Assembly (NCBI GenBank): GCA_032718475.1 | Contig: JAUCBJ010008443.1 | Span: forward strand, 22,643-86,642 | Length of the DNA stretch: 64,000 nt | Reading direction: 5' to 3' | From: Nemertoderma westbladi | Lineage: Eukaryota; Xenacoelomorpha; Nemertodermatida; Nemertodermatidae | Shown here: positions 52,504 to 63,318 of the stretch, one piece after another | Position numbering within the stretch: position 1 is the stretch's first letter | How the letters are laid out: every line of letters starts with the position of its first letter | Program-made: the position numbers and the translations under genes | The notes under the pieces: generated by a model | Seen by the model: the letters and a program-made list of their open reading frames with translations, nothing else | The model's database searches: none | Told to the model about the DNA's origin: nothing

Positions 52504-53574
52504 TACTGCTGTTACTGCTGTTACTGCTGTTACTGCTGTTACTGCTGTTACTGCTGTTACTGATACTGCTGTTACTGATGTTACTGCTGTTACTGCTGTT
52601 ACTGCTGTTACTGATGTTACTGCTGTTACTGCTGTTACTGATGTTACTGCTGTTACTGCTGTTACTGATACTGCTGTTACTGATGTTACTGCTGTTACTG
52701 CTGTTACTGCTGTTACTGATGATACTGCTGTTACTGCTGTTACTGATGTTACTGATGTTACTGCTGTTACTGCTGGTTACTGCTGTTACTGCTGTTACTG
52801 CTGTTACTGATGTTACTGCTGTTACTGCTGTTACTGCTGTTACTGATACTGCTGTTACGTGACGCTGTTACTGCTGTTACTGCTGTTACTGCTGTTACTG
52901 CTGTTACTGCTGTTACTGATGTTACTGCTGTTACTGCTGTTACTGATACTGCTGTTACTGATGTTACTGATGTTACTGCTGTTACTGCTGTTACTGCTAT
53001 TACTGCTGTTACTGATGTTACTGCTGTTACTGCTGTTACTGATACTGCTGTTACTGATGTTACTGCTGTTTCTGCTGTTACTGCTGTTACTGCTGTTACT
53101 GTTGTTACTGCTGTTACTGCTGTTACTGATGTTACTGCTGTTACTTCTGTTACTTCTGTTACTGCTGTTACTGATGTTACTGCTGTTACTGCTGTTACTG
53201 ATGTTACTTCTGTTACTGCTGTTACTGATGTTACTTCTGTTACTGCTGTTACTGATGTTACTGCTGTTACTGATACTGCTGTTACTGATGTTACTGCTGT
53301 TACTTCTGTTACTGCTGTTACTGATGTTACTGCTGTTACTGATGTTACTGCTGTTACTGCTGTTACTGATGTTACTTCTGTTACTGCTGTTACTGCTGTT
53401 ACTGATGTTACTGCTGTTACTGCTGTTACTGATGATACTGCTGTTACTGCTGTTACTGATGTTACTGCTGTTACTGATGTTACTGTTGTTACTGTTGTTA
53501 CTGCTGTTACTGCTGTTACGGCTGTTACTGCTGTTACTGTGGGTTACTGCGGGTTACTGCTGTTACTGCTGGTT
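52504..53574. repeat. 9-bp array (ctgctgtta)
   Basis: About 119 units of tactgctgt/tactgatgt with interspersed 6-bp tgatac interruptions. A 9-bp unit keeps frames open (VTAVTDVTA and poly-Leu frames), which are not genes. It abuts a CR1/L2-like LINE fragment on the right. Confidence 0.95.
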
Positions 53575-54513
53575 AAGTTTGTTTGTACACAAACTCCCAT
53601 CATAAATTCAACATTTTCTCTCAATAATTTCTCTCATAAAGATCCTATCCATATTTCCCAAAAGTTTAGTGCAGTTCTAGAATCCTGTAATGAGTGGTTG
53701 GTTGATAATAAGCTATCCATTCACTACGGTAAGACTGAAAGTATTTTGTTTGGTTCCAAAAGAAATTTAAAGAAGGTAACTAAGTTTGAAGTCACTAGTA
53801 ATGGACATAATATTGAAAATAAAAAGGAAGTTAAATATTTAGTAAATATTATTAAATTAATAAAATATATTAAATATTTAATTAAATATTTATCAGGAGA
53901 AAGCATAGTGAAAAATATTTTCTCGAAAGTTAACAGTAGGCTTAGGTTTCTATACAGAAATAAAAATAGTTTAAACACCGACTCCCGCAAGTTACTTTGC
54001 TCTTCTTTAATACAGTGTCACAAGGACTATGCGTGCTCTTCTTGGTATGAAGGCTTAACCAAACAGCTTAAATGTAAATTACAAGTAGCTCAGTATAAAG
54101 TAGTACGATTTATTAAAGACTACAAACCTAGGCACCACCTAACTCCAGATGACTTTTCTGAATCTGGACTACTTAACTTAGATAGTAGAGTTAAGCAGCT
54201 ACGCCTTAACCATAACCATGTGCATAAAGTGTATAACGGTAAATGTCCCAATTACCTAAAACAAAAATTCAACAGAGTACGTGATACACACTCTTACAGT
54301 ACCAGAGCTAGTGCTTCAAACTTCTACCTCCCGAATTGTAAATCCTTCGAATCTGATACTTTCTTTTTTAACGGCATTAAAAATTGGAACGCTCTGCCTA
54401 ATGAAATTAAAAACCTAAATAATTAACATTCTTTTAAATCTGCAGTTAAATCTCACCTCTGTGTGCAATGTAAAAATAGGTACAATAGTCCTACAGTAAG
54501 TTATTAGTTTATT
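53575..54513 (+). pseudogene. CR1/L2-like LINE 3' fragment
   Basis: 5'-truncated LINE encoding the end of a reverse transcriptase: SAVLESCNEWLVDNKLSIHY, GKTESILFGSKRNLKKV, VKYL, LSGESIVKNIFSKVNSRLRF and NGIKNWNALPNEIKNLNN. A TAA at 54424-54426 ends the frame early; the translated homology continues as HSFKSAVKSHL. An AT-rich in-frame insertion of about 50 bp (53840-53890, repeats of ttaaatattta) sits where the family normally has a short VKYLGxxLDxxLSGE link. The FADD core is absent. It is inactive. It may be related to the element at 23260-26350, but the two cover different regions and cannot be compared. Confidence 0.82.
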
Positions 54514-54683
54514 AATTATTTACTATTAATACTGTAATTACGTTTTATAATAAATTGTTCTGTACATTACATCTTTATCGTTGAGTCGGGCATTGTCACG
54601 CTCTCGGTAAAGTTGTACATGTACATAGTGTAATTACGTTTTATATTGGTTTTAGGTTAGCGTAGTGTAATATTGTATTTGTA
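54514..54683. other. Probable LINE 3' UTR / intron
   Basis: AT-rich sequence with a repeated gtgtaattacgttttat motif (about 54529 and 54630). It may be the 3' UTR of the preceding LINE. No gene is seen. Confidence 0.4.
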
Positions 54684-55283
54684 ACCGAGAGAAAGCCGCC
54701 CCAATATTAGATTATTACAACAACATATCCATTGGGTAAGAAAGTGGAGGAGAGCCAGCCCGTCTCTTAATTTTTTACTTTATATTACGCGATCAATTTT
54801 CACTCATCTCGTCATGAACCCAACATGTATGTAACCTTTTGTTAAATTTGTTGGCTATACGTTTGCGGTTGTTTGTGCGGAGTGTGGTAGGCCTACACTT
54901 TTCACACTTAAATATTTTGGTTGTGAAATGTTACAGGGCATAGCGATCAGAGATATTTCATTTATATTTTATTATGAGAGGAAGAAGAACATACAACGTT
55001 ATTTACTATGTAACAAAATAATTGTTTTCGGGTTTAACTTGGAAGCCTCCCCAAATAGTTGATATACAATTATATTTAAAATTATTTCCATGGTCATGGT
55101 CATTCACCCGTCTTTAGTTAGAAATTTGTTTGCATGAAAGACAGTTTAGTTTAGTTTTTACTGATTTATTATCTCTTATCTGACTGCGGTAATAATAAAG
55201 GATAGGATAAATGGAAGCAAAGTGTGACAGTAACAAATATTTCCCCGTCACCCTAGCATGTCTTAAGTATATGATATATCAAA

Positions 55284-55332
55284 GGGGGAAGTTTGGATTC
55301 ACTGCATAAATGCAGTTCACCAAACTTCCCCC
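55284..55332. repeat. 49-bp hairpin, copy A
   Basis: GGGGGAAGTTTGG pairs with CCAAACTTCCCCC (13 bp), and an inner ACTGCAT pairs with ATGCAGT. The same fold occurs at 60767 and, with compensating changes, at 62374. Confidence 0.85.
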
Positions 55333-56192
55333 GAATGCACGCACACTGTAACTTCCCCCTTCCCCCAAATATCCACTGTTGAATTAATTTGAAGCGATAT
55401 AATAAGTACAAAATTGTGCGAGTTTTTAATTGTGTGGTCCAATTGTTATTTGATTTCTATTTATTATTTAAAGTGCATTTAATATCACACTGGTTTTTAG
55501 AATATTATACTCTACAACCTTATGTTTTATTAATTTACCCAATCGAAGCCTCATAAGGGCCGGTTATTTGTACGCATATCCCCTAATGCGCTCAGTAAGG
55601 TTCAAACAACATATTAATAGGAAAATAAAGTATCTGCAAAGAAAAGAACCCAATACTATATAATTTGACCTTATTAAAAAATTTGCACTTTTGCACACTT
55701 ATTTGTACAAATGCACTTTAGCAGATCGTAATGGTGGCTCTTATTTAACAAACTTATGTTTATCCTCTACCGATCTACGATGGTGTATGATCAAGTGTCA
55801 GTCGCTAAAAGTGTCAAAAATCCAATTTAATAAATCTGGATTTGCGATTTTGGACCATATTCATGGACATTTTTAAGTCACTTTATAGACATAAAAAGTT
55901 AAACAAATGTTACGATTATAGTTAGAAATCATTTCAAACTACATTTTAATCCAAAAAATAACATTCTACGATGAATAGAACTGGAAATAACAGTGTTTGA
56001 AATATCGAAAAAATGTTCACTATTTAAGTGCATTTTGCACTAAGTGCACATAAGTCTTTTCCCAAGTTTTATCCTATTTCACACACTACAATCTATCCTC
56101 TATCCAATGAAAAAAGTTTCAGATTAAACGGCCCTGTAGAACCGAAGTTATTTATGTTTAAAAATAGTCACTCGAAAATTTCAAATTCTCTT

Positions 56193-56265
56193 GGTCACAT
56201 AGTCTAGTGGTTATCAATCACGTTAATGAAACCTAAGTTCGCGGGTTCGAAATCCAATATTGACC
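56193..56265 (+). other. tRNA-like module (pol III-type A and B boxes)
   Basis: 73 nt with an A-box-like tagtctagtgg and a B-box-like gcgggttcgaaatcc at tRNA spacing. The ends GGTCA and TGACC can pair like an acceptor stem. The anticodon arm and T stem do not fold properly, so it is not a working tRNA. A tRNA pseudogene or the head of a tRNA-derived SINE is the likely reading. Confidence 0.65.
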
Positions 56266-57235
56266 TGACCATTCTTAATTTTTTTGCAAAAAAAATTATT
56301 TTTATTTTTTCACTAAAATCGCTCTAACTTCGGTTCTGTTGGTCCAAATTCAATAAAATTGGTATATTCTTTGCCGTAATTTTTTTCTTAATCTTTTGAG
56401 AAGGGGTTATTTTTGGCCCCAAAAAAATTAAAAAAAAGGGCCAAAATAACACGATATTTTTCGACCCTTAAAAATCGTAATTTTACTTATATATGTTAAG
56501 ATAAAAGATAGCGGAGTTAATTTGATACTTTTACAGGTACTTTTGGCGCAATAAGCTAAATTATAATGGAATAGCGATTTGTTAAAAAAAAAAATTTTTC
56601 GTCCCTTTTTATAAATATTACATTTCACACGATCGCCTGCCGCTCCAGTTTTATAATACCTCCGGCGCTGTGATTAACGCTGTTAGATAGATAATTTAAC
56701 GCACTATAAGTCTGTGTAAACAAATCTCCCGTAAGTTAAGTAGTTTTCGAGCTAGACGATTTCCCGCGAAGCAAGTTTGAAGCACGAAATTATAATTTTG
56801 GCCCTCATTTTTTTAATATCATCCTTGGAGCAAAACCGATAGCATATTTGAATTCCCCGTATGGATATTGACTGTATATAATGTACCTTAACCAACTAAA
56901 GTTAAAAATAAAAAATTATTCGATAAAAACTACTTTACAAATTCTGGCCCTTTTTGGCCCCTATTGCCGACATATTTTTTGTACCCCCATTCGATAGGAA
57001 CGTAGCCCCAATGGTCTTCTACGAGTTTCATAAAAGAATTAGTGGATTCCTACCCGCGTTGTCGAATTAAACATTTCGGAAATAAGTTTTCCAAAAAAGA
57101 CGGACAAAAACGTACAAATTTACAGCCCCTTTTTCCACCCGAAATTTTAATAAATATCTTATCCCCATTCGATACGAAGGTAGTACCACTCTTCCCCTTT
57201 CCAACCGCGTTATTTCGTTTTTTCCGTTTTTTCAA

Positions 57236-59664
57236 TCTGGAAATGGATTGTTTTCGGCTGGAACCCAGTTCAAGAAGCGAACTGGAAAGCTATGGACTCA
57301 TAGTGGACCCAGTGGTCACAAGTCCCAGATAGACCATATTCTGTTTCGTAGGAAATACAGGAGCTCTATACAAGACTGTAATGCATTTACACTTCGACCC
57401 TTCTCCAGTGATCACCGCCTTATTGTGGCCAAGGTAAGACTTAGTCTGCGTGCTAGCAGAACAACGAAATCTGCCTTGCCACGGCATGACTGGTCCTCTC
57501 TGTTGCAACAGCCAAGTGTGAGATCCAGCTTCACACTACAGCTGAGCAACAGGTATGAGGCTCTTGCCTCTGAGGCGGCAGATCACTGTGAGGGCTATAC
57601 TGCCTTTACAGAAGCAGTTAAGTTAGCAGCTGCAGAAACAGTTCCTGTATACCCTCGAAACAGGAAAAGGGCCCCCTGGACTGACAACAAAATTCAGAAG
57701 TGCCGAAATGACCTTCATAAGGCGCAGAAAGAGTCCCGACTCAAACAGACTACAGCGGCCAAGAATGCAGTTAAAGCTGCATCTAGGTCCCTGAACAGGC
57801 AGTACTCTGTTAATCTACAGGAGCTAATAAACCAACAGGTTGATGCCATCAATGATGCTGACGACAGCAGGCAATCATCACAGGCATGGAAATCGATCAA
57901 TCTGCTTACTGGGCGGAAAAGCCAACCAACCACCAAGGTTAAGGCTGAATCACCAGCCGATCGCCTCAATGGTTGGAAAGACCACTTTGAAAAGCTCCTC
58001 AATAATGACAGGGTATTGCCTGATAACTTTATAGAAGTAAAAGTGTCTGAGTCTGTACTCCCAGATATTCCCATTGGCGATATCTCCTTTGCAGAAGTGA
58101 AGGCTGCTGCAAAGAGCATTAAGACCAATCGTGCCAGTGGAGTAGATGGTGTTCCCCCTGAGGTCTTTAAAATACCTGAGTGTTTAAAGCTCATCTATCC
58201 CATCATAGTAGACATGTACCGTACAACAAGAGTCCCACAAGAAATGAAAACAAATAAGTTGGTGCCAGTTCCCAAGAAGGGCAACCTAACACTCTATGGT
58301 TCTTTTCGGGGAATCTCATTGATATCGATTGCTGCAAAACTATACAATAGAATTCTATTAAATCGCGTCAGGGATCCCATTGAGAGACTGCTACGTGGAA
58401 ATCAGAATGGGTTCCGTAAAGGTCGTGGGACCATGGAGCCCATTTTGGCACTTAGAAGGATAATTGAAGAGTTATCAAAAAAGAAAGACAGGCATCTGGC
58501 TGTTATCTTTGTTGACTTCTTCAAGGCCTTTGATTCAGTCTCTCGCTCACGTATGTTCAGCATACTTTCATTATATGGGATTCCTGATGAAATTATTGCA
58601 GCAATCAGATCAGTATACGATGGTTCGACAACATTTGTGTCTACTGTTGACGGTGACACAGAACCATTTGAAGTGTTATGGGGCGTCCTCCAAGGAGACA
58701 CACTTGCACCATTCTTGTTCATTATTGTGGTTGACTATGTTCTACGCATGTCCTTAGATCATCATAATGATGATGGGGTGATGATAACTCCACCTACTGG
58801 CTCCAGAAGTCGAGGAAATCCTGCCAAGTACCTAACTGATCTAGACTTTGCTGATGACTTAGGAGTACTCTCAGAATCATTAGAGGGAGCCCAGCGGCTC
58901 CTCAGCTCATTAGAACATGCTGCTTCTAGTGTTGGTCTTTTTATTAACTCCAGAAAGACCAAAATTCTGACAGTTAACTTTGAAAGTCCTCAGCAAGTCT
59001 CTGATCGGATGAGCATAAGCTCAAAGGATGGTATGCTTGAGCATGTGGACGACTTCTGTTACCTGGGATCATGGATCCGGAAGTCAGGTGAGGACCTTCG
59101 AATACGTAAGGGAAAGGCATGGGCAGCCTTGAATAGGCTTTCCAGGATTTGGAAGTCACCTAGAATTAATCGGAAACTTAAGGTCCGATTATTTAGAGCA
59201 GCAGTAGTTCCAGTACTCCTCTACGGGAGTCCATGCTGGGCTCTAACTGCTGAGGACACCAAATCTCTGGATGGCACATTCACAAGAATGCTACGCCGGG
59301 TACATTGTGTCAAGTACAATGCACACATCTCCAACCAGACACTATATAACATTGGAGGTGTCTCATTGGTTCCCCCAAGCTTGACACTAGAACAAAATCG
59401 CCTCCGCTTTGCAGGACATTGCTTTCGCCGTGAGGACCAGCCAGTGCATAATCTTGTACTATGGCAGCCTCATGGAGTGAATAAGCATGGTGGACAGCCC
59501 ATGACTTTCTTGAGACGCATCTTAAAGGACACTGGCCTTAAAGATGCGGATGATCTAGCAAATGTCATGGGTGATAGGGAGTTGTGGCGGTGCAATTTTG
59601 TTGACAAGCCGGCACAGCATTCTTAAAAATGCAGCTGCAATGCAGCATGCCGATCCTAGTAGTA
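57236..59664 (+). mobile_element. RTE-like LINE, 5'-truncated (copy 6)
   Basis: Same family as copy 1, starting at tctggaaatgg (copy-1 position about 2286) and ending in cctagtagta. By eye it differs from copy 1 at roughly ten positions over 2.4 kb, making it a very recent relative. It is inserted into repeat copy A. No clear target duplication was found. Confidence 0.93.
57248..59626 (+). CDS. LINE endonuclease (C-terminal part)/reverse transcriptase, partial
   Basis: A 792-codon open frame from FSAGTQFKKRTGK to KPAQHS with no stop. It includes the last part of the APE domain (SSDHRL) and the complete reverse transcriptase with GFRKGRGT, VDFFKAFD, LQGDTLAPFLF and FADD. The N-terminal catalytic Glu and GDFN of the endonuclease are lost with the 5' truncation, and the frame begins without an ATG, so it cannot retrotranspose by itself. 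Differences from copy 1 include Ala to Asp (KDHFEK) and Ile to Val (NRVRD). Confidence 0.85.
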   Translation: MFSAGTQFKKRTGKLWTHSGPSGHKSQIDHILFRRKYRSSIQDCNAFTLRPFSSDHRLIVAKVRLSLRASRTTKSALPRHDWSSLLQQPSVRSSFTLQLSNRYEALASEAADHCEGYTAFTEAVKLAAAETVPVYPRNRKRAPWTDNKIQKCRNDLHKAQKESRLKQTTAAKNAVKAASRSLNRQYSVNLQELINQQVDAINDADDSRQSSQAWKSINLLTGRKSQPTTKVKAESPADRLNGWKDHFEKLLNNDRVLPDNFIEVKVSESVLPDIPIGDISFAEVKAAAKSIKTNRASGVDGVPPEVFKIPECLKLIYPIIVDMYRTTRVPQEMKTNKLVPVPKKGNLTLYGSFRGISLISIAAKLYNRILLNRVRDPIERLLRGNQNGFRKGRGTMEPILALRRIIEELSKKKDRHLAVIFVDFFKAFDSVSRSRMFSILSLYGIPDEIIAAIRSVYDGSTTFVSTVDGDTEPFEVLWGVLQGDTLAPFLFIIVVDYVLRMSLDHHNDDGVMITPPTGSRSRGNPAKYLTDLDFADDLGVLSESLEGAQRLLSSLEHAASSVGLFINSRKTKILTVNFESPQQVSDRMSISSKDGMLEHVDDFCYLGSWIRKSGEDLRIRKGKAWAALNRLSRIWKSPRINRKLKVRLFRAAVVPVLLYGSPCWALTAEDTKSLDGTFTRMLRRVHCVKYNAHISNQTLYNIGGVSLVPPSLTLEQNRLRFAGHCFRREDQPVHNLVLWQPHGVNKHGGQPMTFLRRILKDTGLKDADDLANVMGDRELWRCNFVDKPAQHS

Positions 59665-60118
59665 CTTTCGTCCCCGTACGATTAATATTAGCCGAGTTAT
59701 AGCGGATCCCGCAAAGTCATTTTGTCCGTTTTTTCAACTTTGACGGACATTTTCGGAAAAAAGGCGTGGTAATCTTTTTTGAAAAAAAAAACGAATTCAC
59801 TAATTAATCCCTTCTATCGTATCCCGGCGTCGGCTAAGCAATAACCTAGGGTTTTTTCGAGCCACTGTAGAGCGCCTTTCAAAAAATTTTTAAAATTGTC
59901 GAAAAAATGACGGATTTTTGTCCGCCGTGTCCGTCGAAGGGTTAGATTTAATAATGTTAGAGTTGCTAATATCTTAGAATTCCGAGCCGCTCCCCTGGTG
60001 AGAAAATAAAAAAATTTGGTCTGTTCCTTCATCGAAAAGTCCCCCAGAATCCCAAGTTAACCTATATAGTTAGCGATGGCCTGCGGCTTTAGGAGCGGCC
60101 GCGGTATTCACCTCCCTC
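59665..60118. other. Non-coding sequence after LINE copy 6
   Basis: AT-rich with A and T runs. It probably continues the repeat into which the LINE inserted. It ends in a GC-rich stretch with a NotI-type gcggccgc. No gene is visible. Confidence 0.45.
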
Positions 60119-60174
60119 ATAGCGGCCGCGGCGGTGTTGCGTCAAATGGAGAAATATTTATCCCACCGAGAGAA
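60119..60174. repeat. Inverted arm L of foldback
   Basis: 56 bp from atagcggccgcggcggtgtt to cccaccgagagaa. It is the reverse complement of 61665-61720 except for one base. It is GC-rich at its outer end, in an AT-rich setting. Confidence 0.9.
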
Positions 60175-61674
60175 AGCCGCCCCAATATTAGATTATAACA
60201 ACAACATTTCCATTTGGTAAGAAAGTGGAGAAGAGCCAGGCCCGACTCTCAATTTTTTAGTTTATATTACGCGATCAATTTTCACTCATCTCGTCATGAA
60301 CCCAACATGTATGTAACCTTTTGTTAAATTTGTTGGCTATGCGTTTGCGGTTGTTTGGGCGGAGTGTGGTAGGCCTACACTTTTCACACTGAAACATTTT
60401 GGTTGTGAAATGTTCAGGGCACAGCGATCAGAGATATTTCATATATATTTTATTATGAGAGGAAGAAGAACATACAACGTTATTTACTATATTATATGTA
60501 ACGAAATAATTGTTTTTGGGTTTGGAAGCCTCCCCAAAGAGTTGATATACGATTATATTTAAAATTATTTCCATGGTCATGGTCATTCACCCGTCTTTAA
60601 TTAGAAATTTGTTTGCATGAAAGACAGTTTAGTTTAGTTTTTACTGATTTATTATCTCTTATCTGACTGGGGTAATAATAAAGTATAGGATAAATGGAAG
60701 CAAAATGTGACAGTAACAAATATTTCCCCGTCACCCTAGCATGTCTTAAGTATACGATATCTAAAAGGGGGAAGTTTGGATTCACTGCATAAATGCAGTT
60801 CACCAAACTTCCCCCGAATGCACACTGTAACTTCCCCCTTCCCCCAAATATCCACTGTTGAATTAATTTGAAGCGATATAATACTGTAAGTACAAAATTG
60901 TGCGAGTTTTTAATTGTGTGGTCCATTTGTTATTTGATCTCTATTTATTGTTTAAAGTGCATTTAATATCACACTGGTTTTTTAGAATATTACAACATTA
61001 TGTTTTATTTATTAACCCAATCGAAGCCTTAATAAGGGCCGCTTATTTGTACGCATATCCCTAATGCGCTCAGTATGAGCCAAACAACATATTAATATGA
61101 AAATAAAGTATCTGCAAAGAAAAGAACCCAATGCTATATAATTTGACCTTATTAAAAAATTTGCACTTTTGCACACTTATTTGTACAAGTGCACTTCAGC
61201 AGATCGTAATGGTGGTTCTTATTTAACAAACTTATGTTTATCCTCTACCGATCTACGATGGTGTATGATCCAGTGTCAGTCACTAAAAGTGTAAAAAATC
61301 TAATTTAATAAATCGCGACATTTGCGATTTTGGACCATATTCATGGGCATTTTAAGTCACTTTATATACATAAAAAGTTAAACAAATGTTACGATTATAG
61401 TTAGAAATCACTCCAAACTACATTTTAATCCAAAAAATAACATTCTACGATGAATAGAACTGGAAATAATAGTGTTTGAAATATCGAAAAAATGTGTACT
61501 TTTTAAGTGCATTATGCACTAAGTGCACATGCGTCTTTTCCCAAGTTGTATCCTATTTCACACACTACAATCTATCCTCTATCCAATGAAAAAAGTTTCA
61601 GATCAAACGGCCCAGTAGAACAGAAGTTATTGATGTTTAAAAATAATCACTCGAAAATTTCGAATTCTCTTGGT
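60165..61674. repeat. AT-rich interspersed repeat, copy B
   Basis: A 1,510-bp near-copy of 54684-56195, starting accgagagaa and ending ttctcttggt (imperfect inverted termini). It carries the GGGGGAAGTT hairpin at 60767-60815 but lacks the tRNA-like module. It is bracketed by inverted arms L and R. No ORF with recognisable domains is present. Confidence 0.85.
60767..60815. repeat. 49-bp hairpin, copy B
   Basis: Identical fold to the hairpin at 55284: GGGGGAAGTTTGG with CCAAACTTCCCCC. Confidence 0.85.
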
Positions 61675-61782
61675 GGGATAAATATTTCTCCATTTGACGC
61701 AACACCGCCGCGGCCGCTATGAGGGAGGTGAATAGCGGCCGCGGCGGTGTTGCGTCAAATGGAGAAATATTTATCCCACCAA
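61665..61782. repeat. Perfect 51-bp inverted repeat (arms R and T)
   Basis: 61670-61720 is the exact reverse complement of 61732-61782, separated by gagggaggtga. Each arm has the gcggccgc core and the tail ggagaaatatttatcccacc. Arm R also pairs with arm L at 60119-60174 across copy B. The left side carries the loop in flipped orientation (tcacctccctc). Confidence 0.92.
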
Positions 61783-62373
61783 GGTGGGCCCCTCAATGAA
61801 AATATACTTTACGAAAGACCACGAGGTAAAGGGAAAAGCGAGGGAAGGGGTAAGGGAGGAGGAAGACAGACACTGGTCGAGTGACAGGGAGTGGAGTACA
61901 GCTGGACTCGTTATTTTTATATTAATTTTTGTTTTAAACGACATATTATTTTCCTCGAAGTGAATCCTTCCCCTTTATAACTCACCAAAATAAATAAACA
62001 CTACTAGGTCGTTTGTATACGATATGTGGTCTGCGAGTTATAGTCAACGAAACATTTCAGCTCTGAAATTATAATTGTGAATTAATAAGGCGTCTCTGTT
62101 ATGATCTATATAGAATATATGGTTGTTGATACCCTTATACTGTAACAATGGATTCTAGATTTCATTTATGGGTAAATCCCTACAGATGTTGATGTATTAA
62201 AAATTACTCCAGAACCACAGTTCGAAGTTCAGCATTTTATACCACTCACCATTGCGTATAAATTTTACAGTATAATATTGTTAATCTGACTTAAGTCGTT
62301 TAGGTTGAACAAAGTCTACATAGTAAACAACAGGTCCTCCAAAGAATGTGCCTTTGGTATATTATATTACGAA
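61783..62373. other. Unassigned non-coding segment
   Basis: A purine-rich stretch (61830-61900) and then AT-rich sequence. There is no ORF or RNA I can support; it leads to repeat copy C. Confidence 0.5.
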
Positions 62374-62421
62374 GGGGGAAGTTAGAATCACTGCATAAAT
62401 GCAGTTCATCTAACTTCCCCC
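62374..62421. repeat. 48-bp hairpin, copy C (covarying stem)
   Basis: GGGGGAAGTTAGA pairs with TCTAACTTCCCCC. Relative to copies A and B, two stem positions changed on both sides, so pairing is kept. Confidence 0.85.
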
Positions 62422-63245
62422 AAATATCCACTGTTGAATAAAATTGAAGCGACATATTAAGTCCAACAAGGTGCGAGTTTTTTAATAAATTGTGTGGTCC
62501 ATTTGTTATCTGAACTCTATTTATTGCTTAAAGTTCATTTAAGATCACATTGGTTTTTAGAATATTACAACCTTATTTATTATTAATTTAACCAATCAAA
62601 CCATTATAAGGACCGGTTATTTGTACACATACTCCTAATGCGCCCAGTAAGGTCCAAACAACATATTAATATGAAAATAAAGTATCTGCAACGAAAAGAA
62701 CCCAATAATACACCATTTGACCTTATTAAAAAAATTGCACATTTGCGCACATAATTGCACAAGTGCACTTTATCGGATCCTAAACGTGGTTCCTATTTAA
62801 CACACTTATGTCTATCCTCTACCGATCTACGATGGTGCATGATCAAGTGTCAGTCGCTAAAAGTGTCAAAAATCCAATTTAATAAATCGCGACATTTGCG
62901 ATTTTGGACCATATTCATGGACATTTTAAGTCACTTTATAGACATAAAAAGATAAACAAATGTTAAGATTATAGTTAGAAATCACTCCAAACTACATTTT
63001 AATCCAAATAATAACATTCTAGGATGTATAGAACTTGAAATAATAGTGTTTGAATTATCGAAAAAATGTGCACTATTTAAGTGCATTTTTCACTAAGTGC
63101 ACATGCGTCTTTTCCCAAGTTGTATCCTATTTCAAACACTACAATCTATCCTCTATCCAATGAAAAAAGTTTCAGATCAAACGGCCCAGTAGAACCGAAG
63201 TTATTGATGTTTAAAAATAGTCACTCGAAAATTTCAAAATCACTT

Positions 63246-63318
63246 GGTCACATAGTCTAGTGGTTATCAATCACGTTAATGAAACCTAAGTTCGCGGGTT
63301 CGAAATCCAATATTGGCC
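63246..63318 (+). other. tRNA-like module, second copy
   Basis: 73 nt identical to 56193-56265 except one base near the 3' end (TGGCC for TGACC). It has the same A-box-like and B-box-like elements and lies at the same place in the repeat. Confidence 0.65.

Larger units (their letters stand above)
54684..57235. repeat. AT-rich interspersed repeat, copy A
   Basis: A 2.55-kb non-coding repeat. Its first 1.51 kb (54684-56195, from accgagagaa to ttctcttggt) recurs at 60165-61674. The part from the 55284 hairpin onward recurs at 62374-64000. It contains a GGGGGAAGTT hairpin, several tgcac-rich palindromes (55683-55720, 56030-56055) and a tRNA-like module. It is interrupted on the right by LINE copy 6. 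No transposase or other ORF is visible, so a non-autonomous element is likely. Confidence 0.8.

Noticed and set aside
52404-53605. Poly-Leu and VTAVTD frames
   Set aside because: Product of the 9-bp repeat. Only the sequence after 53575 resembles a protein family.
56193-56265. Functional tRNA gene
   Set aside because: A and B boxes are present, but the anticodon arm and T stem do not pair properly.
55691-62955. Similar 61-66-codon ORFs (CTLADRNGG and CTLSDPKRG types) in repeat copies A and C
   Set aside because: Similarity follows from the DNA repeat; copy B breaks the frame and the ends differ. No evidence of coding selection.
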